Source: Amycolatopsis pithecellobii (GTDB lineage: Bacteria > Actinomycetota > Actinomycetes > Mycobacteriales > Pseudonocardiaceae). From it: a stretch of DNA of 64,000 bases. The notes beneath the pieces are model-generated. The model searched no databases. It saw only the letters and a program-made list of their open reading frames with translations, and was not told where the DNA came from. Location of the stretch: assembly GCF_009707865.1 (NCBI RefSeq), contig NZ_WMBA01000030.1:22529-86528 (forward strand), in the 5' to 3' direction. The translations under genes and the position numbers were made by a program. The number at the start of each line of letters is the position of its first letter. Within the stretch, counting starts at the first letter, position 1. Positions 11,754 through 21,229 of the stretch are shown in pieces.

Positions 11754-12887
11754 TCAGCCGGGCAGGCGGACCGGCATCAACAAGTAGAGGTAACCAGGAA
11801 CGACCTGGCCCTGTTCGTCCGCGGGCTTGATCAGCGCCGGCCGGTTCGGGGTGGTGAAGGTGAGCTCCGCCCGGTCGGCGTGCAGTGCGCCGAGACCGTC
11901 GACGAGATAACCGGGGTTGAACGCGATCGTCACCGGCTCGCCTTCATAGTCGACCGGCAACTCTTCCTCCGCGCTGCCCTCGTCGTCACCACCCGCGGAC
12001 AGCCGGAGCAGACCGTCCGCGAACTCGAGCCGCACCTGCGTACCCCGCTCGGCGACAAGCGACACGCGCTTGATCGCCTCGGTCAGCGGGGCGACGTTGA
12101 TCACCGCGCGCGACGTGTGCTGGGCGGGCAGCAACTGACGGTAGGGCGGGAACTCCGCGTCGAGCAGGCGGGTGGTCGTATACCGACCGGAACCGGCGAG
12201 ACCGAGCAGACCCTCACCGCTGGCGAGGCTGAGCGAAACCTTCGCCCCGCTCGTGCCGAGCGACTTCGCGGCTTCCGCGAGCGTGCGCGCCGGGACGAGG
12301 ACGGCCGCGTCATCGAGCCCCTCGGCCGGCTCCCAGGTGAACTCGCGCATCGCGAGCCGGAACCGGTCGGTCGCGACGAGGGTCAGCGAGCTGCCCGAGA
12401 TTTCCAGCCGCATCCCGGTCAGCATCGGGAGCGTGTCGTCCTTGCCCGCGGCGACGGCGACCTGGGTGACCGCCTGGCCGAATGCTTCACCCGCGACCTC
12501 ACCGGCCAGCGCGGGCTGGGCGGGCAGCGCCGGGTAGTCCTCGACCGGCATCGTCGGCAGGGAGAACCGGGCGTTGCCACAAGTGATGGAGGCGCGGGCA
12601 CCATCGACGAAGATCTCCACCGGCTGGGCCGGCAGCGACTTGGTGATGTCGGCGAGGAGCCGACCGGACACGAGCAGTCGCCCACCGTCGGCGATCGTCG
12701 CCGGGACACCGACCGTGGCCGAGACCTCGTAGTCGAACCCGGACACGGTGAGTGCGTCGGTCGTCCCGTCGGAACCGGCATCGAGCAGGACGCCGCCCAG
12801 TACCGGAACAGGTGGCCTCGACGGCAGGCTGCGGGCCACCCAAGCGACGGCGTCGGCCAGCCCATCTCGCTCGACGCGGATCTTCAT
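11754..12887 (-). CDS. dnaN: DNA polymerase III sliding clamp (beta subunit)
   Basis: The 377-residue beta clamp has three repeated domains. It starts [19 protein letters not shown] and ends [12 protein letters not shown], the conserved C-terminal M-P-[VM]-R-L. ATG 12887 is preceded by AAGGATGGGCGC; an in-frame ATG further upstream would extend into oriC and lacks a ribosome site. oriC lies directly upstream. Confidence 0.97.
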   Translation of the reverse strand: MKIRVERDGLADAVAWVARSLPSRPPVPVLGGVLLDAGSDGTTDALTVSGFDYEVSATVGVPATIADGGRLLVSGRLLADITKSLPAQPVEIFVDGARASITCGNARFSLPTMPVEDYPALPAQPALAGEVAGEAFGQAVTQVAVAAGKDDTLPMLTGMRLEISGSSLTLVATDRFRLAMREFTWEPAEGLDDAAVLVPARTLAEAAKSLGTSGAKVSLSLASGEGLLGLAGSGRYTTTRLLDAEFPPYRQLLPAQHTSRAVINVAPLTEAIKRVSLVAERGTQVRLEFADGLLRLSAGGDDEGSAEEELPVDYEGEPVTIAFNPGYLVDGLGALHADRAELTFTTPNRPALIKPADEQGQVVPGYLYLLMPVRLPG

Positions 12888-13592
12888 GCGCCCATCCTTT
12901 CGACGGCCGAGCCACCCCTTGGGCTCGAGAAGGTCGGCAAACGGCCCTGGACGCGCGATGCTCAGCACGGTGACCAGGGATCTCGTTGTGTGGTGGAGCC
13001 CGGAGCCGATGTCGCCAACGACCTGCGGGCTTGGGTGTGGATACCCACGTTAGAACGTGACCCGGCCCGCCGTCATTCGGGGCAGCCCATCGACATGTCG
13101 ACAAGACGTCCCGCCTTGGCGGGTTGTCCCCAACTCCACAGCTCGCCTGTTTTTGCTTTGAAAGATCTTCTTGAAAGAACAAAGGCAGTAACAGTAATAG
13201 GGGCTGTGGATTCTGTGGATTTCTGTCGTCGTCGCAGGTCCGTAGGCGTGGCGGCCTGTGGATACCTGGGGACTACTTCGGTGGATGGTTTGGGGGTCTC
13301 CGTGGACAACTTCGAGCGGTCCCCAAACCATCCACAGCTATCCACAGTTGTCCACACATTCTTCCCCAGTTGTGGGCGAAGTTGTACCCAGCCACCGCGT
13401 CCGGACGCGGCGTTCGAGACTTCACCCCCGTGAGCGAACGCCGCCGCCTTTCGATGCCTTGTCGTTATTGGCATCACAAGCGGTTCTTGCCGGATACCCT
13501 TGGGACACAGGCATAAACGCGGCATGACGCGGTGCACTGTCCTACTTGGACCAATCAGCTTTTGCCCGATAGGGCAAGGAGACTGCGCACCG
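12888..13592. other. oriC: Chromosomal replication origin oriC
   Basis: The non-coding region between dnaA and dnaN holds about nine DnaA boxes: TGTGGATAC 13036, TTGTCCCCA 13124, TGTGGATTC 13205, TGTGGATTT 13214, TGTGGATAC 13257, CGTGGACAA 13301, CCATCCACA 13328, CTATCCACA 13338 and TTGTCCACA 13348. The last three are spaced 10 bp apart, one helical turn. An AT-rich stretch (about 13148-13200) is the best candidate for the unwinding element. A perfect 15-bp inverted repeat spans 13281-13335. No credible gene lies here. Confidence 0.93.
13281..13335. repeat. 15-bp perfect inverted repeat in oriC
   Basis: GTGGATGGTTTGGGG (13281-13295) is the exact reverse complement of CCCCAAACCATCCAC (13321-13335). 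The 25-bp spacer carries the DnaA-like box CGTGGACAA. The outer part of each arm is itself a DnaA-box-like sequence. The structure could extrude as a cruciform or form a hairpin on single-stranded DNA. Confidence 0.85.
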
Positions 13593-13625
13593 AAAAAAAG
13601 ACAGCCGCGGTAGACCGCGACTGTC
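13593..13625 (-). terminator. Intrinsic terminator of dnaA
   Basis: On the minus strand an 11-bp stem (GACAGTCGCGG / CCGCGGCTGTC, loop TCTA) is followed by seven T residues, 21 bp after the dnaA stop. It should prevent dnaA transcription from entering oriC. Confidence 0.92.
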
Positions 13626-13646
13626 CGAAGTGGATTGAAGGATGCG

Positions 13647-15236
13647 CTACTGGCGGGCGCGCTGCTTGATGCGGAAGGTCAGTTCCTGCACCTGGTCGTA
13701 GATCCGCCGGCGCTCGGCCATCTCCTTACGGATCTTCTTGTCCGCGTGCATGACCGTCGTGTGGTCGCGGCCGCCGAACGTCTGCCCGATCTTCGGCAGC
13801 GACATGTCGGTCAGTTCACGGCACAGATACATGGCGATCTGCCGGGCCGTGGCGAGCGCTTTGGTCTTCCCGGGACCACACAGATCGTCGATCGTCACGT
13901 CGAAGAACTCGGCCGTCGTCGCCATGATCGTCGGTGCGCTGATCTCCGGGACCTGTGAATCCGGGATGAGATCGCGCAGCACGATTTCGGCGAGGCCGAC
14001 GTCGACCGGCTGCTGGTTCAGCGAAGCGAACGCGGTGACGCGGATGAGTGCGCCCTCGAGTTCGCGGATGTTCGCCTCGACCCGCGACGCGATGAACTCC
14101 AGCACCTCACCCGGCACCGCGAGCCGGTCCTGCGCGGCCTTCTTCCGCAGGATCGCGATCCGGGTTTCCAACTCGGGCGGCTGGATGTCGGTGATCAGGC
14201 CCCACTCGAACCGCGTCCGCAGCCGGTCTTCCAGCGTCTCCAGGCGCTTGGGCGGCCGGTCGGAGGAGACCACGATCTGCTTGTTCGCGTTGTGCAGCGT
14301 GTTGAAGGTATGGAAGAACTCCTCCTGAGTTCCTTCCTTGCCTTCCAGGAACTGGATGTCGTCGACGAGCAGGATGTCGATATCCCGGTAGCGGCGCTGG
14401 AACGCCACCTTCCGGTCGTCGCGCAGTGAGTTGATGAAGTCGTTGGTGAACTCTTCGGTCGACACGTAGCGCACGCGCATGCCGGGGAACAGTCGCTGGG
14501 CGTAGTGCCCGACCGCGTGCAGCAGGTGCGTCTTGCCGAGGCCCGACTCACCCCAGATGAACAGCGGGTTGTACGCGCGGGACGGTGCTTCGGCCACCGC
14601 GAAGGCGGCCGCGTGCGCGAACCGGTTCGAGGCGCCGATGACGAAGGTGTCGAACGTGTACTTCTCGTTCAGGCGCGTCTTCGACGTCTGCGGTTGTGCG
14701 GGCGCGGTGTACGGCTGCCCGGCGATCGGCTGCCCCGAGAACATCGGCCAGATCTCGTGCGCGGCGGCGAGCGCCTCGCCTTCCTCGTCGACCTCTTCTT
14801 CGCTGTCGTCCTCGGGGATGATCGGCTTGCTCGGCTCGGCCTGGACGCGGCCGCGTCGCACCGGCGGGAGTATCCCGTCCTCCAGCGGCGGCAGCACCGG
14901 GCGCGTCGGCGCATCCGCGACCGCCCTGTCCACTCGCGGGGGCGCCGGGGCGTACTGCGGCGCGGGGGCGACCTCAGTGCTGTCGACCTTCACCGCGAGT
15001 GACACCGGGCGGCCGAGCCGCCGGGACAACGCGTGGGTGATGGGCTCACGCAGCGCGCGCTCGATCGCTTCCTTCGCGAAGTCACTGGGGGCGGCGAGCA
15101 GCGCGGTGCCGTCGAGCAGGCCGATCGGGCGCGTGACGCGCATCCACGCGCGTTGCTGCGGGGAGAGAGTGCCATCGGACAGTTCGCGAACGACCTGGTC
15201 CCACACGACGCCCAGATTCATCTGGTGCTCGGACAC
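13647..15236 (-). CDS. dnaA: Chromosomal replication initiator DnaA
   Basis: The 529-residue initiator binds DnaA boxes and unwinds oriC. Domain I spans about 1-85; an acidic, proline-rich linker (domain II) about 86-185. The AAA+ domain starts near 195, with Walker A GESGLGKT (229-236) and Walker B LLVDDIQF. The C-terminal DNA-binding domain has the signature [15 protein letters not shown]. The GTG start at 15236 (VSEHQMNLG) follows a GGGAG-rich stretch. The upstream region contains DnaA boxes, consistent with autoregulation. Confidence 0.97.
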   Translation of the reverse strand: MSEHQMNLGVVWDQVVRELSDGTLSPQQRAWMRVTRPIGLLDGTALLAAPSDFAKEAIERALREPITHALSRRLGRPVSLAVKVDSTEVAPAPQYAPAPPRVDRAVADAPTRPVLPPLEDGILPPVRRGRVQAEPSKPIIPEDDSEEEVDEEGEALAAAHEIWPMFSGQPIAGQPYTAPAQPQTSKTRLNEKYTFDTFVIGASNRFAHAAAFAVAEAPSRAYNPLFIWGESGLGKTHLLHAVGHYAQRLFPGMRVRYVSTEEFTNDFINSLRDDRKVAFQRRYRDIDILLVDDIQFLEGKEGTQEEFFHTFNTLHNANKQIVVSSDRPPKRLETLEDRLRTRFEWGLITDIQPPELETRIAILRKKAAQDRLAVPGEVLEFIASRVEANIRELEGALIRVTAFASLNQQPVDVGLAEIVLRDLIPDSQVPEISAPTIMATTAEFFDVTIDDLCGPGKTKALATARQIAMYLCRELTDMSLPKIGQTFGGRDHTTVMHADKKIRKEMAERRRIYDQVQELTFRIKQRARQ

Positions 15237-15708
15237 CGAATTCGCTCCCCTCCCCTCGTCCACCCCAGACGAAATCGCCCTGGCGGCGATGTTCCCACCC
15301 GATCGAGCGGGTTCCCGCGGCCGCGCGGAGTGACCGCGCGCAGCAGCCATCCACAGAGTTGTCCACAACTGTGCACTAATGTACGGCGGCCCACAGCGAC
15401 TCCACCTGCGGGTCGAAACTACGCCAGCCAGAGCCTCCACACCTTTGACGGCGGTGCCTACCCCCACGAACGGGTGACTCAAGAGGAGACACGCTAACAA
15501 GGCTCGGGCTGTCAGACAAGTCGCTTGCCCCAGAAGGATTCCACGCTCTACGCGGAGTCGCCACCCGGTCCGAGTCCGTGCTGATGGGGGCCGGTTGCCG
15601 GGGTCGGAGAACGAGTGCGTACCCTCGTAAAGTCACCCCGCTTGCCGCGGGCACCTTCGCGTGTCCGCGTTCGCGAGCCGGTTTGTCGAGACCAGGAGAA
15701 GCAGAGTC
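15237..15708. promoter_or_regulatory. dnaA-rpmH divergent promoter region
   Basis: This 472-bp gap separates two divergent operons. On the dnaA side CCATCCACA (15347-15355) and TTGTCCACA (15359-15367) form a DnaA-box pair about 110-130 bp before the dnaA start, suitable for autorepression. On the rpmH side TTGCCG (15595-15600) and TACCCT (15620-15625) form a possible promoter with a 19-bp spacer. No gene is apparent. Confidence 0.65.
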
Positions 15709-15852
15709 GTGAGCAAGGGTAAGCGCACTTTCCAGCCGAACAACCGCCGACGCGCCCGCACGCACGGATTCCGGCTGCGCATGCGCACCCGTGCCGGCCG
15801 GGCGATCCTTTCGGCCCGTCGTCGCAAGGGCCGCGAGAAGCTGTCCGCCTGA
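15709..15852 (+). CDS. rpmH: 50S ribosomal protein L34
   Basis: The 47-residue, very basic protein matches L34 over its full length ([20 protein letters not shown], then [11 protein letters not shown] and [12 protein letters not shown]). The GTG start is preceded by AGGAGA about 11 bases upstream. It is the first gene of the rpmH-rnpA-yidD-yidC-jag operon opposite dnaA. Confidence 0.97.
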   Translation: MSKGKRTFQPNNRRRARTHGFRLRMRTRAGRAILSARRRKGREKLSA

Positions 15853-15876
15853 CCGCGCCACCTCCAGGCGCACCGA

Positions 15877-16341
15877 ATGCTGCCCCCGGCCGCGCGTCTG
15901 CGGCGAAGTGAGGACTTCCGTGAAGTGATGCGCCGGGGGTCCCGCGCGGGGCGGCGACGTCTGGTCGTCCACGCGTTGCAGGCCAGAGACCCCCCCGCCG
16001 GTCACTCACCGCCACCCTCAACGGAGACGCAGGGCGTCGCTGATTTGTCCGGAGCACCGTCGCGGGCGGGTTTTGTGGTGAGCAAGGCGGTCGGGAACTC
16101 CGTCGTCCGGCACAGGGTGAGCAGGCGGCTGCGGCATCTGGTGGCCGCCCGGCTCGGAACCGTCCCGCCCGCCACGGCGTTGGTCATTAGGGCATTACCG
16201 TCGGCGGCCACGGCGTCGAGCGCCGAACTCGGCGCGGACATCGACGCCGCGCTCGTGCGGTTACGCCTCCTTCCGGACCGCCGCACTGACCGGCCCGGCA
16301 GTGACCACACTGACCACGACAACGATGGGCCTGCGGTGTGA
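15877..16341 (+). CDS. rnpA: Ribonuclease P protein component
   Basis: The 154-residue basic protein cofactor of RNase P binds the catalytic RNA and pre-tRNA leader. Family motifs are RLRRSEDFREVMRRGSRAGR at the N-terminus and the RNR-type signature VGNSVVRHRVSRRLRHLV in the middle. An insertion of about 20 Pro/Ser-rich residues lies at 45-65, and the C-terminus is extended and acidic. It starts 24 bp after rpmH and overlaps yidD by 4 bp. Confidence 0.95.
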   Translation: MLPPAARLRRSEDFREVMRRGSRAGRRRLVVHALQARDPPAGHSPPPSTETQGVADLSGAPSRAGFVVSKAVGNSVVRHRVSRRLRHLVAARLGTVPPATALVIRALPSAATASSAELGADIDAALVRLRLLPDRRTDRPGSDHTDHDNDGPAV

Positions 16342-16655
16342 ACGAAGACACGGCCGCGATCGGCGACGGGACCGAAGAGGTCATCCGCCCTGGCCCGGTT
16401 GCCCGGGTCTTGCTGCTCCCCCTTCGCTTCTATCGCAAGTTCATCTCCCCCTACCTCCCGCCGAGCTGCCGGTTCTATCCCAGCTGCAGCACGTACGCGG
16501 TTGAGGCCCTGACCCGGTTCGGCGCTGCCCGCGGTTCCTATCTCGCGTTGCGCCGACTGCTGCGGTGCGGCCCGTGGACGATGCCCGGCCGCGACCCGGT
16601 GCCCGAGACGTTCTCCTGGCGCCACACCAGACCTGGTTTGTCAACCGAGGAGTAG
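16338..16655 (+). CDS. yidD: Membrane protein insertion efficiency factor YidD
   Basis: The 105-residue protein carries the YidD signature: LRFYRKFISPYLPPSCRFYP, then SCSTYAVEALTRFG and RRLLRCGPW, with the conserved cysteines. It is thought to assist YidC-dependent membrane insertion. The GTG start overlaps the rnpA stop (GTGA), and yidC follows 4 bp after the stop. Confidence 0.95.
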   Translation: MNEDTAAIGDGTEEVIRPGPVARVLLLPLRFYRKFISPYLPPSCRFYPSCSTYAVEALTRFGAARGSYLALRRLLRCGPWTMPGRDPVPETFSWRHTRPGLSTEE

Positions 16656-16659
16656 CTCA

Positions 16660-17772
16660 GTGCTCAACTTCATCTACTACCCCGTGTCCTTCATCCTCTG
16701 GTGTTGGCACAAAGTCTTCGGCTTCGTGTTGGGGGACAACAACGCGTTTGCCTGGATCCTCGCGATCATGTTCCTGACGTTCACGGTTCGCGGCATCATG
16801 TTCAAACCGTTCGTGAACCAGGTCCGGTCGATGAAGAAGATGCAGGACTTCGCGCCGGAAATGAAGAAGATCCAGAAGAAGTACGCGAACGACAAGCAGC
16901 GTCAAGCGGCGGAGATGCAGAAGCTCCAGCGGGAGCACGGCGTCAACCCGCTCGGCAGCTGCCTGCCGATGGTTCTGCAGATCCCTGTCTTCATTGGTCT
17001 GAACTGGGTGCTGCGCGCGTTCTCGATCCAGCCCAAGGACGGCAGCCCGAAGACCAACAACTACTTCTTCGATCAGGCCGGCGTCGATTCCTATGTGCAC
17101 GCCAAGCTGTTCGGCGTCAACATCGGTGACGCCATCCACCACGCGTCGGTCCTCGGCGGCACGGGTGGCGGCTGGAACTGGAACGTTGCTCCTGTCGCGA
17201 TTCCGCTGATGATCCTGGCGAGCGTGCTGACCCACCTGACGGCGCGGCACTCGGCAGCCCGGCAGAGCGCGGCGGCCGCGGAGGCGACCCCGCAGACCGC
17301 GATGATGCAGAAGCTGACGATGTACATCTTCCCGCTGGGTGTGCTCGTCTTCGGTGCCTTCTTCCCGATCGGACTGCTCGTCTACTGGTTGTCGAACAAC
17401 GGCTGGACGCTGATGCAGCAGCGCCTCGTATACACGCGTATCGATAAGGAAGAGGAAGAGAAGAAGGTCGCGGAGAAGGAGAAGCGCGACGCGCTCGCCC
17501 CGAAGCCCGGCGCCAAGCCGAAGCCCGGTCAGAAGCCGGCGCAGCAGACAAAGCCCGTCGCCACGGAGGAGGAGTCGTCCACGAGCGAGTCCACGACGGG
17601 CGGCAATCGCGCCGCCGCCAACGGCGGTAAGGGCAACTCGAAGGCCGGATCGCCTCACCGGTTCGCTCAGCAGCCGCAGCGCCCGAAGAGCGGGACAGCG
17701 CAGCAGCGGAAGAAACCGGCATCGGGCGGCAAGAACCCTGGACAGAAAGGCTCGGGGCAGAAGCGTCGCTGA
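16660..17772 (+). CDS. yidC: Membrane protein insertase YidC
   Basis: The 370-residue YidC/Oxa1 insertase integrates and folds inner-membrane proteins. The core of five membrane segments covers about 1-265 (first segment YYPVSFILWCWHKVFG). A cytoplasmic coiled-coil hairpin contains MKKMQDFAPEMKKIQKKY, and FFPIGLLVYWLSNNGWT lies near the end of the core. The C-terminal ~110 residues are highly charged, Lys/Gln/Pro-rich and probably bind ribosomes. GAGGAG lies 10 bases before the GTG start. Confidence 0.96.
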   Translation: MLNFIYYPVSFILWCWHKVFGFVLGDNNAFAWILAIMFLTFTVRGIMFKPFVNQVRSMKKMQDFAPEMKKIQKKYANDKQRQAAEMQKLQREHGVNPLGSCLPMVLQIPVFIGLNWVLRAFSIQPKDGSPKTNNYFFDQAGVDSYVHAKLFGVNIGDAIHHASVLGGTGGGWNWNVAPVAIPLMILASVLTHLTARHSAARQSAAAAEATPQTAMMQKLTMYIFPLGVLVFGAFFPIGLLVYWLSNNGWTLMQQRLVYTRIDKEEEEKKVAEKEKRDALAPKPGAKPKPGQKPAQQTKPVATEEESSTSESTTGGNRAAANGGKGNSKAGSPHRFAQQPQRPKSGTAQQRKKPASGGKNPGQKGSGQKRR

Positions 17773-17796
17773 CAGCTTCCCCGGGAGAGGAGACGA

Positions 17797-18339
17797 ATGA
17801 TGTCGGAGACGGTCGAGACGATCGACACCGAAGGCAACGCCGACACCGAAGTGAGCGCCACGGGTGGTGCCGAACTGCTGGTGCGGGAAGGCGACATCGC
17901 GGGCGACTACCTCGAACGCCTGCTGGATCTGCTGGACTACGACGGTGACATCGATCTCGATGTCGAGGCCGGCCGGGCGATTGTCAGCATCGACGGCGGT
18001 GACGATCTGGAGAAGCTCGTCGGCGGCCGGGGTCAGGTGCTCGAGGCGCTACAGGAGCTGACCCGGCTTGCGGTGCAGCAGGAGACCGGGACTCGCAGTC
18101 GGCTGATGTTGGACATCGCCGGCTGGCGAGCGGCGCGGCGGGAGGAACTGCGCGAGCTTGGCCGGACGACCGCGGAGTCGGTGGTCTCGACGGGTGAGAA
18201 GGTGCGACTCCAGCCGATGAGCCCGTTCGAGCGGAAGGTCGTGCACGACGCAGTCGCCTCGGTGAAGGGCGCTCGTAGCGAGAGCGAGGGCGAGGAGCCG
18301 AAACGGCGCGTGGTCGTTCTGCTGGACGACGAAGACTGA
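17797..18339 (+). CDS. jag: Jag/KhpB-type KH-R3H RNA-binding protein
   Basis: The 180-residue protein has an acidic N-terminal segment, a KH-like region with GGRGQVLEALQELTRLAV (about 75-95), and a C-terminal R3H domain with LQPMSPFERKVVHDAV (about 138-155). Such proteins bind RNA and link cell elongation with division in Gram-positives. It follows yidC by 24 bp, with GGAGA before ATGATG. A strong terminator follows. Confidence 0.92.
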   Translation: MMSETVETIDTEGNADTEVSATGGAELLVREGDIAGDYLERLLDLLDYDGDIDLDVEAGRAIVSIDGGDDLEKLVGGRGQVLEALQELTRLAVQQETGTRSRLMLDIAGWRAARREELRELGRTTAESVVSTGEKVRLQPMSPFERKVVHDAVASVKGARSESEGEEPKRRVVVLLDDED

Positions 18340-18354
18340 CAAGCCAGGACTAAG

Positions 18355-18388
18355 AGCGGCCCACCGGGATCCGGTGGGCCGCTTTTTT
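18355..18388 (+). terminator. Intrinsic terminator of the rpmH-jag operon
   Basis: A 13-bp perfect stem (AGCGGCCCACCGG / CCGGTGGGCCGCT) with a three-base loop is followed by TTTTTT, 15 bp after the jag stop. It separates this operon from rsmG-parAB. Confidence 0.95.
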
Positions 18389-18397
18389 GTATTACTC

Positions 18398-18411
18398 GTT
18401 TCACGTGAAAC
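18398..18411. promoter_or_regulatory. parS: parS site (perfect)
   Basis: GTTTCACGTGAAAC matches the bacterial parS consensus exactly. It is the ParB-binding centromere site, lying between jag and rsmG about 5 kb from oriC. Confidence 0.95.
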
Positions 18412-18464
18412 GGGTCCACCTCCCCCTCTTGATGTTCGCGTCGGGGACAATCAGTCGCGACGCA

Positions 18465-18478
18465 GTTTCACGTGAAAC
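18465..18478. promoter_or_regulatory. parS: parS site (perfect)
   Basis: This is a second exact GTTTCACGTGAAAC, 67 bp after the first. It ends 10 bp before the rsmG start codon, so it occupies the 5' leader or promoter of rsmG and ParB binding could affect rsmG-parAB expression. Confidence 0.95.
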
Positions 18479-18488
18479 GGGGTGACGA

Positions 18489-19184
18489 GTGGAGGACGTC
18501 GAAGACTCGACGGCCAAGGTGTTCGGTGCCGGCTTGCCACGGGCCAAGCGGTTCGCGGAGTTGTTGGAGCAACACGGCGTCGAACGTGGGCTGATCGGTC
18601 CTCGCGAGGTCGAGCGCCTCTGGGAACGGCATCTCCTCAACTCCGCCGTGATCGGCGAGCGTATCCCCGACGGGGTGAGCGTCGTCGACGTTGGCTCGGG
18701 CGCTGGACTCCCCGGCATCCCGCTTGCGATCGCCAGACCGGATCTGGAGATCACTCTCGTCGAGCCGATGGCGCGTCGCGTCGACTGGCTTGCGGAAGTG
18801 ATCGAGGAGCTGGACCTCGATGTCCGGGTGATCCGTGGGCGCGCCGAGGAGAAGGTCGTGCGCGCGGAGATCGGCACCGCGGATGTGGTGACCGCCCGCG
18901 CGGTCGCTCCACTCGCCCGCCTGGCGGGTTGGTGCCTTCCGCTGCTGCGAGAGGGTGGCATGATGCTTGCGGTGAAGGGGGCCAGCGCGCGGGACGAAGT
19001 CACCCGTGATGCGGCCGCCGTGTCCCGGGTCGGAGGCGGCACGCCCACGGTCTCGGAGTGCGGCGCGGGGCTCGTGGAGGTCCCCACCACCGTCGTCATT
19101 ATCGAACGAATCCGCCCGCAGGCGCCGGAGCCGGGGAAACGGCGGCGGAACGCTGTCGGTGTCCGGTCGAAGCGGAGGGGATGA
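18489..19184 (+). CDS. rsmG: 16S rRNA (guanine-N7)-methyltransferase RsmG
   Basis: The 231-residue SAM-dependent methyltransferase modifies G527 (E. coli numbering) of 16S rRNA. N-terminal motif ERLWERHLLNSAVI, SAM-binding VVDVGSGAGLPGIPLAIA (about 66-83) and LVEPMARRVDWL are present, as is the TARAVAPLARLAGW segment. The GTG start has only a weak GGGGTGA site, next to a parS site. The gene precedes parA and parB, as in mycobacteria. Loss of RsmG elsewhere gives low-level streptomycin resistance. Confidence 0.95.
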   Translation: MEDVEDSTAKVFGAGLPRAKRFAELLEQHGVERGLIGPREVERLWERHLLNSAVIGERIPDGVSVVDVGSGAGLPGIPLAIARPDLEITLVEPMARRVDWLAEVIEELDLDVRVIRGRAEEKVVRAEIGTADVVTARAVAPLARLAGWCLPLLREGGMMLAVKGASARDEVTRDAAAVSRVGGGTPTVSECGAGLVEVPTTVVIIERIRPQAPEPGKRRRNAVGVRSKRRG

Positions 19185-19196
19185 AAAGATGGCCAT

Positions 19197-19210
19197 GTTC
19201 CACGTGAAAC
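19197..19210. promoter_or_regulatory. parS: parS site (one mismatch)
   Basis: GTTCCACGTGAAAC differs from the parS consensus at one base. It lies between rsmG and parA, 29 bp before the annotated parA start, so it is probably a functional ParB site and may take part in parAB autoregulation. Confidence 0.85.
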
Positions 19211-19238
19211 CGCGCGGCGGAATATCAATCCCAGAGAG

Positions 19239-20153
19239 GTGGCTCGGCCGGTGACCCCGCCTTCAACAGACTGGACCCCGATCGCCGAAGAAGCCGAGCG
19301 CGCGGCGCGCGTTCTGCATCCCGAATCCAACCGCCTCCCCCGTCCCGACCATCGCCGCGTGCTGACGGTCGCCAACCAGAAGGGCGGGGTCGGCAAGACC
19401 ACCAGTGCTGTCAACCTCGCCGCGGCGCTCGCGGTGCACGGGCTCAGGACGCTCGTCATCGACCTGGACCCACAGGGCAACGCCAGCACCGCGCTCAACG
19501 TGGACCACCGCTCGGGCACGCCGTCGGTGTATGAGGTGCTCCTCGGCGAGGTATCCCTCGCGGACGCGACCGCCGTCAGCGAGCAGTCGCCGAACCTCCT
19601 GTGCGTCCCCGCGACGATCGACCTCGCCGGTGCCGAAATCGAACTCGTCGAGATGCCCAATCGAGAGTCGCGGCTCAAGGAGGCGCTGTCGTCCGAAGCG
19701 ATCGATGAGGTCGGCGTCGACTACGTCTTCATCGACTGTCCCCCGTCTCTCGGGCTGCTCACCGTCAACGCGATGGTCGCGGCACGCGAGGTGCTCATCC
19801 CGATCCAGTGCGAGTACTACGCGCTCGAAGGTCTGGGCCAGTTGCTGAGCAACATCGATCTGGTGCAGAAGCACCTCAATCCCAGCCTCGCCGTGTCCAC
19901 GATCCTGCTCACGATGTACGACGGCCGCACCAAGCTGGCCGATCAGGTGAGCGCCGAGGTGCGCGGTCACTTCGGCGACGTCGTGCTCAAGACCGTCATC
20001 CCGCGCAACGTGAAGGTCTCCGAGGCGCCCAGTTACGGCCAGACCGTGCTGGCGTACGACCCGGGTTCTCGTGGCGCGATGAGCTACATGGACGCGGCGA
20101 AGGAAATCGCCGAGCGTGGCAGCACCAACGGATCGAGGAGCGGAACGTTATGA
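19239..20153 (+). CDS. parA: Chromosome partitioning ATPase ParA (Soj)
   Basis: The 304-residue deviant Walker ATPase drives origin segregation with ParB-parS. Motifs are the deviant Walker A KGGVGKT (48-54), switch [16 protein letters not shown] and [11 protein letters not shown]. The N-terminus contains [10 protein letters not shown] before the Walker box, as in mycobacterial ParA. The GTG at 19239 has an AGAG site almost touching it; GTG 19251 (four codons later) has GAGAGG 11 bases upstream and may be the true start. The stop overlaps parB by ATGA. Confidence 0.95.
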   Translation: MARPVTPPSTDWTPIAEEAERAARVLHPESNRLPRPDHRRVLTVANQKGGVGKTTSAVNLAAALAVHGLRTLVIDLDPQGNASTALNVDHRSGTPSVYEVLLGEVSLADATAVSEQSPNLLCVPATIDLAGAEIELVEMPNRESRLKEALSSEAIDEVGVDYVFIDCPPSLGLLTVNAMVAAREVLIPIQCEYYALEGLGQLLSNIDLVQKHLNPSLAVSTILLTMYDGRTKLADQVSAEVRGHFGDVVLKTVIPRNVKVSEAPSYGQTVLAYDPGSRGAMSYMDAAKEIAERGSTNGSRSGTL

Positions 20154-21145
20154 CGGAGCGCAGAGGAGGACTCGGCCGCGGCCTCGCGGCGCTGATCCCC
20201 ACCGGGCCGGCGAACGGTGAACAGCCGGAGGTTCGGGTCGAGACGTCCTCGCGCAACGGCGACAAGGACTGGTTTGCCGCGAACAACGCGGTGCCGGTTC
20301 CCGGGGGCGAGGTGGCCGGTGCCGTCTACCGTGAGATCCCGGTCGGCGCGGTCAAGGCCAATCCGAAGCAACCTCGGCAGGTCTTCGACCAGGAGGCGCT
20401 GGCCGAGCTCGAGCATTCGATCCGCGAGTTCGGGCTCATGCAGCCGATCGTGGTGCGCGAGCTCGGCGATGGCGGCTACGAGCTCGTCATGGGCGAACGA
20501 CGGCTCCGCGCGTCGCAACAAGCCGAGCTCGAGAAGATCCCGGCCATCGTCCGGCAGACCGCCGACGAGGCGATGCTGCGGGACGCGCTCCTGGAGAACA
20601 TCCACCGAGTTCAGCTGAATCCGCTCGAAGAGGCCGCCGCGTATCAGCAGCTGCTCGATGAGTTCGAGGTGACACACGAGGAGCTGGCCGGCCGCATCGG
20701 TCGTAGCCGCCCGGTCATCACGAACACGATCCGGTTGCTCAAGCTTCCCCTCCCCGTGCAGCGCCGAGTCGCGGCCGGGGTGCTTTCGGCCGGACATGCG
20801 CGAGCGCTGCTGTCGCTCGAGGACGCCGAGGCGCAGGAGGAGCTGGCGACCCGCATCGTCGCCGAAGGTCTCTCCGTGCGCGCGACCGAGGAAGCGGTGA
20901 CCCTCAAGAAGTCCGAGGCGCCCGCGAAGCCGAAACCGCAACCGCGCAAGGCCATGCACGCGCCGGGTTTGCAGGACCTGGCGACCCGCCTCTCCGACAC
21001 GTTCGACACGCGGGTGAAGGTCGACCTCGGCCGCCGCAAGGGCCGGATCGTCGTCGAGTTCGGCTCGGTCGACGATCTTCAGCGGATCGTGGACCTGATG
21101 GCGCCGAATGCGGCAAAACAGACATCCGATTTCGATGAGGAATGA
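20150..21145 (+). CDS. parB: Chromosome partitioning protein ParB
   Basis: The 331-residue centromere-binding CTP switch. N-terminal [12 protein letters not shown] is the ParA-interacting segment. The CTP-binding boxes include NPKQPRQVF and [10 protein letters not shown], followed by [19 protein letters not shown] helix-turn-helix ([20 protein letters not shown]) recognises parS, and the C-terminal dimerisation domain ends the protein. The ATG at 20150 overlaps the parA stop by 4 bp. Confidence 0.96.
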   Translation: MTERRGGLGRGLAALIPTGPANGEQPEVRVETSSRNGDKDWFAANNAVPVPGGEVAGAVYREIPVGAVKANPKQPRQVFDQEALAELEHSIREFGLMQPIVVRELGDGGYELVMGERRLRASQQAELEKIPAIVRQTADEAMLRDALLENIHRVQLNPLEEAAAYQQLLDEFEVTHEELAGRIGRSRPVITNTIRLLKLPLPVQRRVAAGVLSAGHARALLSLEDAEAQEELATRIVAEGLSVRATEEAVTLKKSEAPAKPKPQPRKAMHAPGLQDLATRLSDTFDTRVKVDLGRRKGRIVVEFGSVDDLQRIVDLMAPNAAKQTSDFDEE

Positions 21146-21181
21146 CACCAGGTCGTTTCGTCACGGTGATGAATAGCAGAA

Positions 21182-21212
21182 CGGCTCCCTTCGCGCGCGG
21201 CGAGGGGAGCCG
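21182..21212. terminator. Hairpin between convergent parB and ddl
   Basis: CGGCTCCC (21182-21189) pairs with GGGAGCCG (21205-21212) around a 15-base loop. It lies between two convergent genes, so it may serve both. No clear T-run follows on the plus strand. Confidence 0.6.
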
Positions 21213-21229
21213 TGATGTTTCCGCGGGGG

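Noticed and set aside
11676..13433. 585-residue plus-strand frame crossing dnaN and oriC
   Set aside because: It runs antisense to dnaN and through the DnaA boxes, with no recognisable domain.
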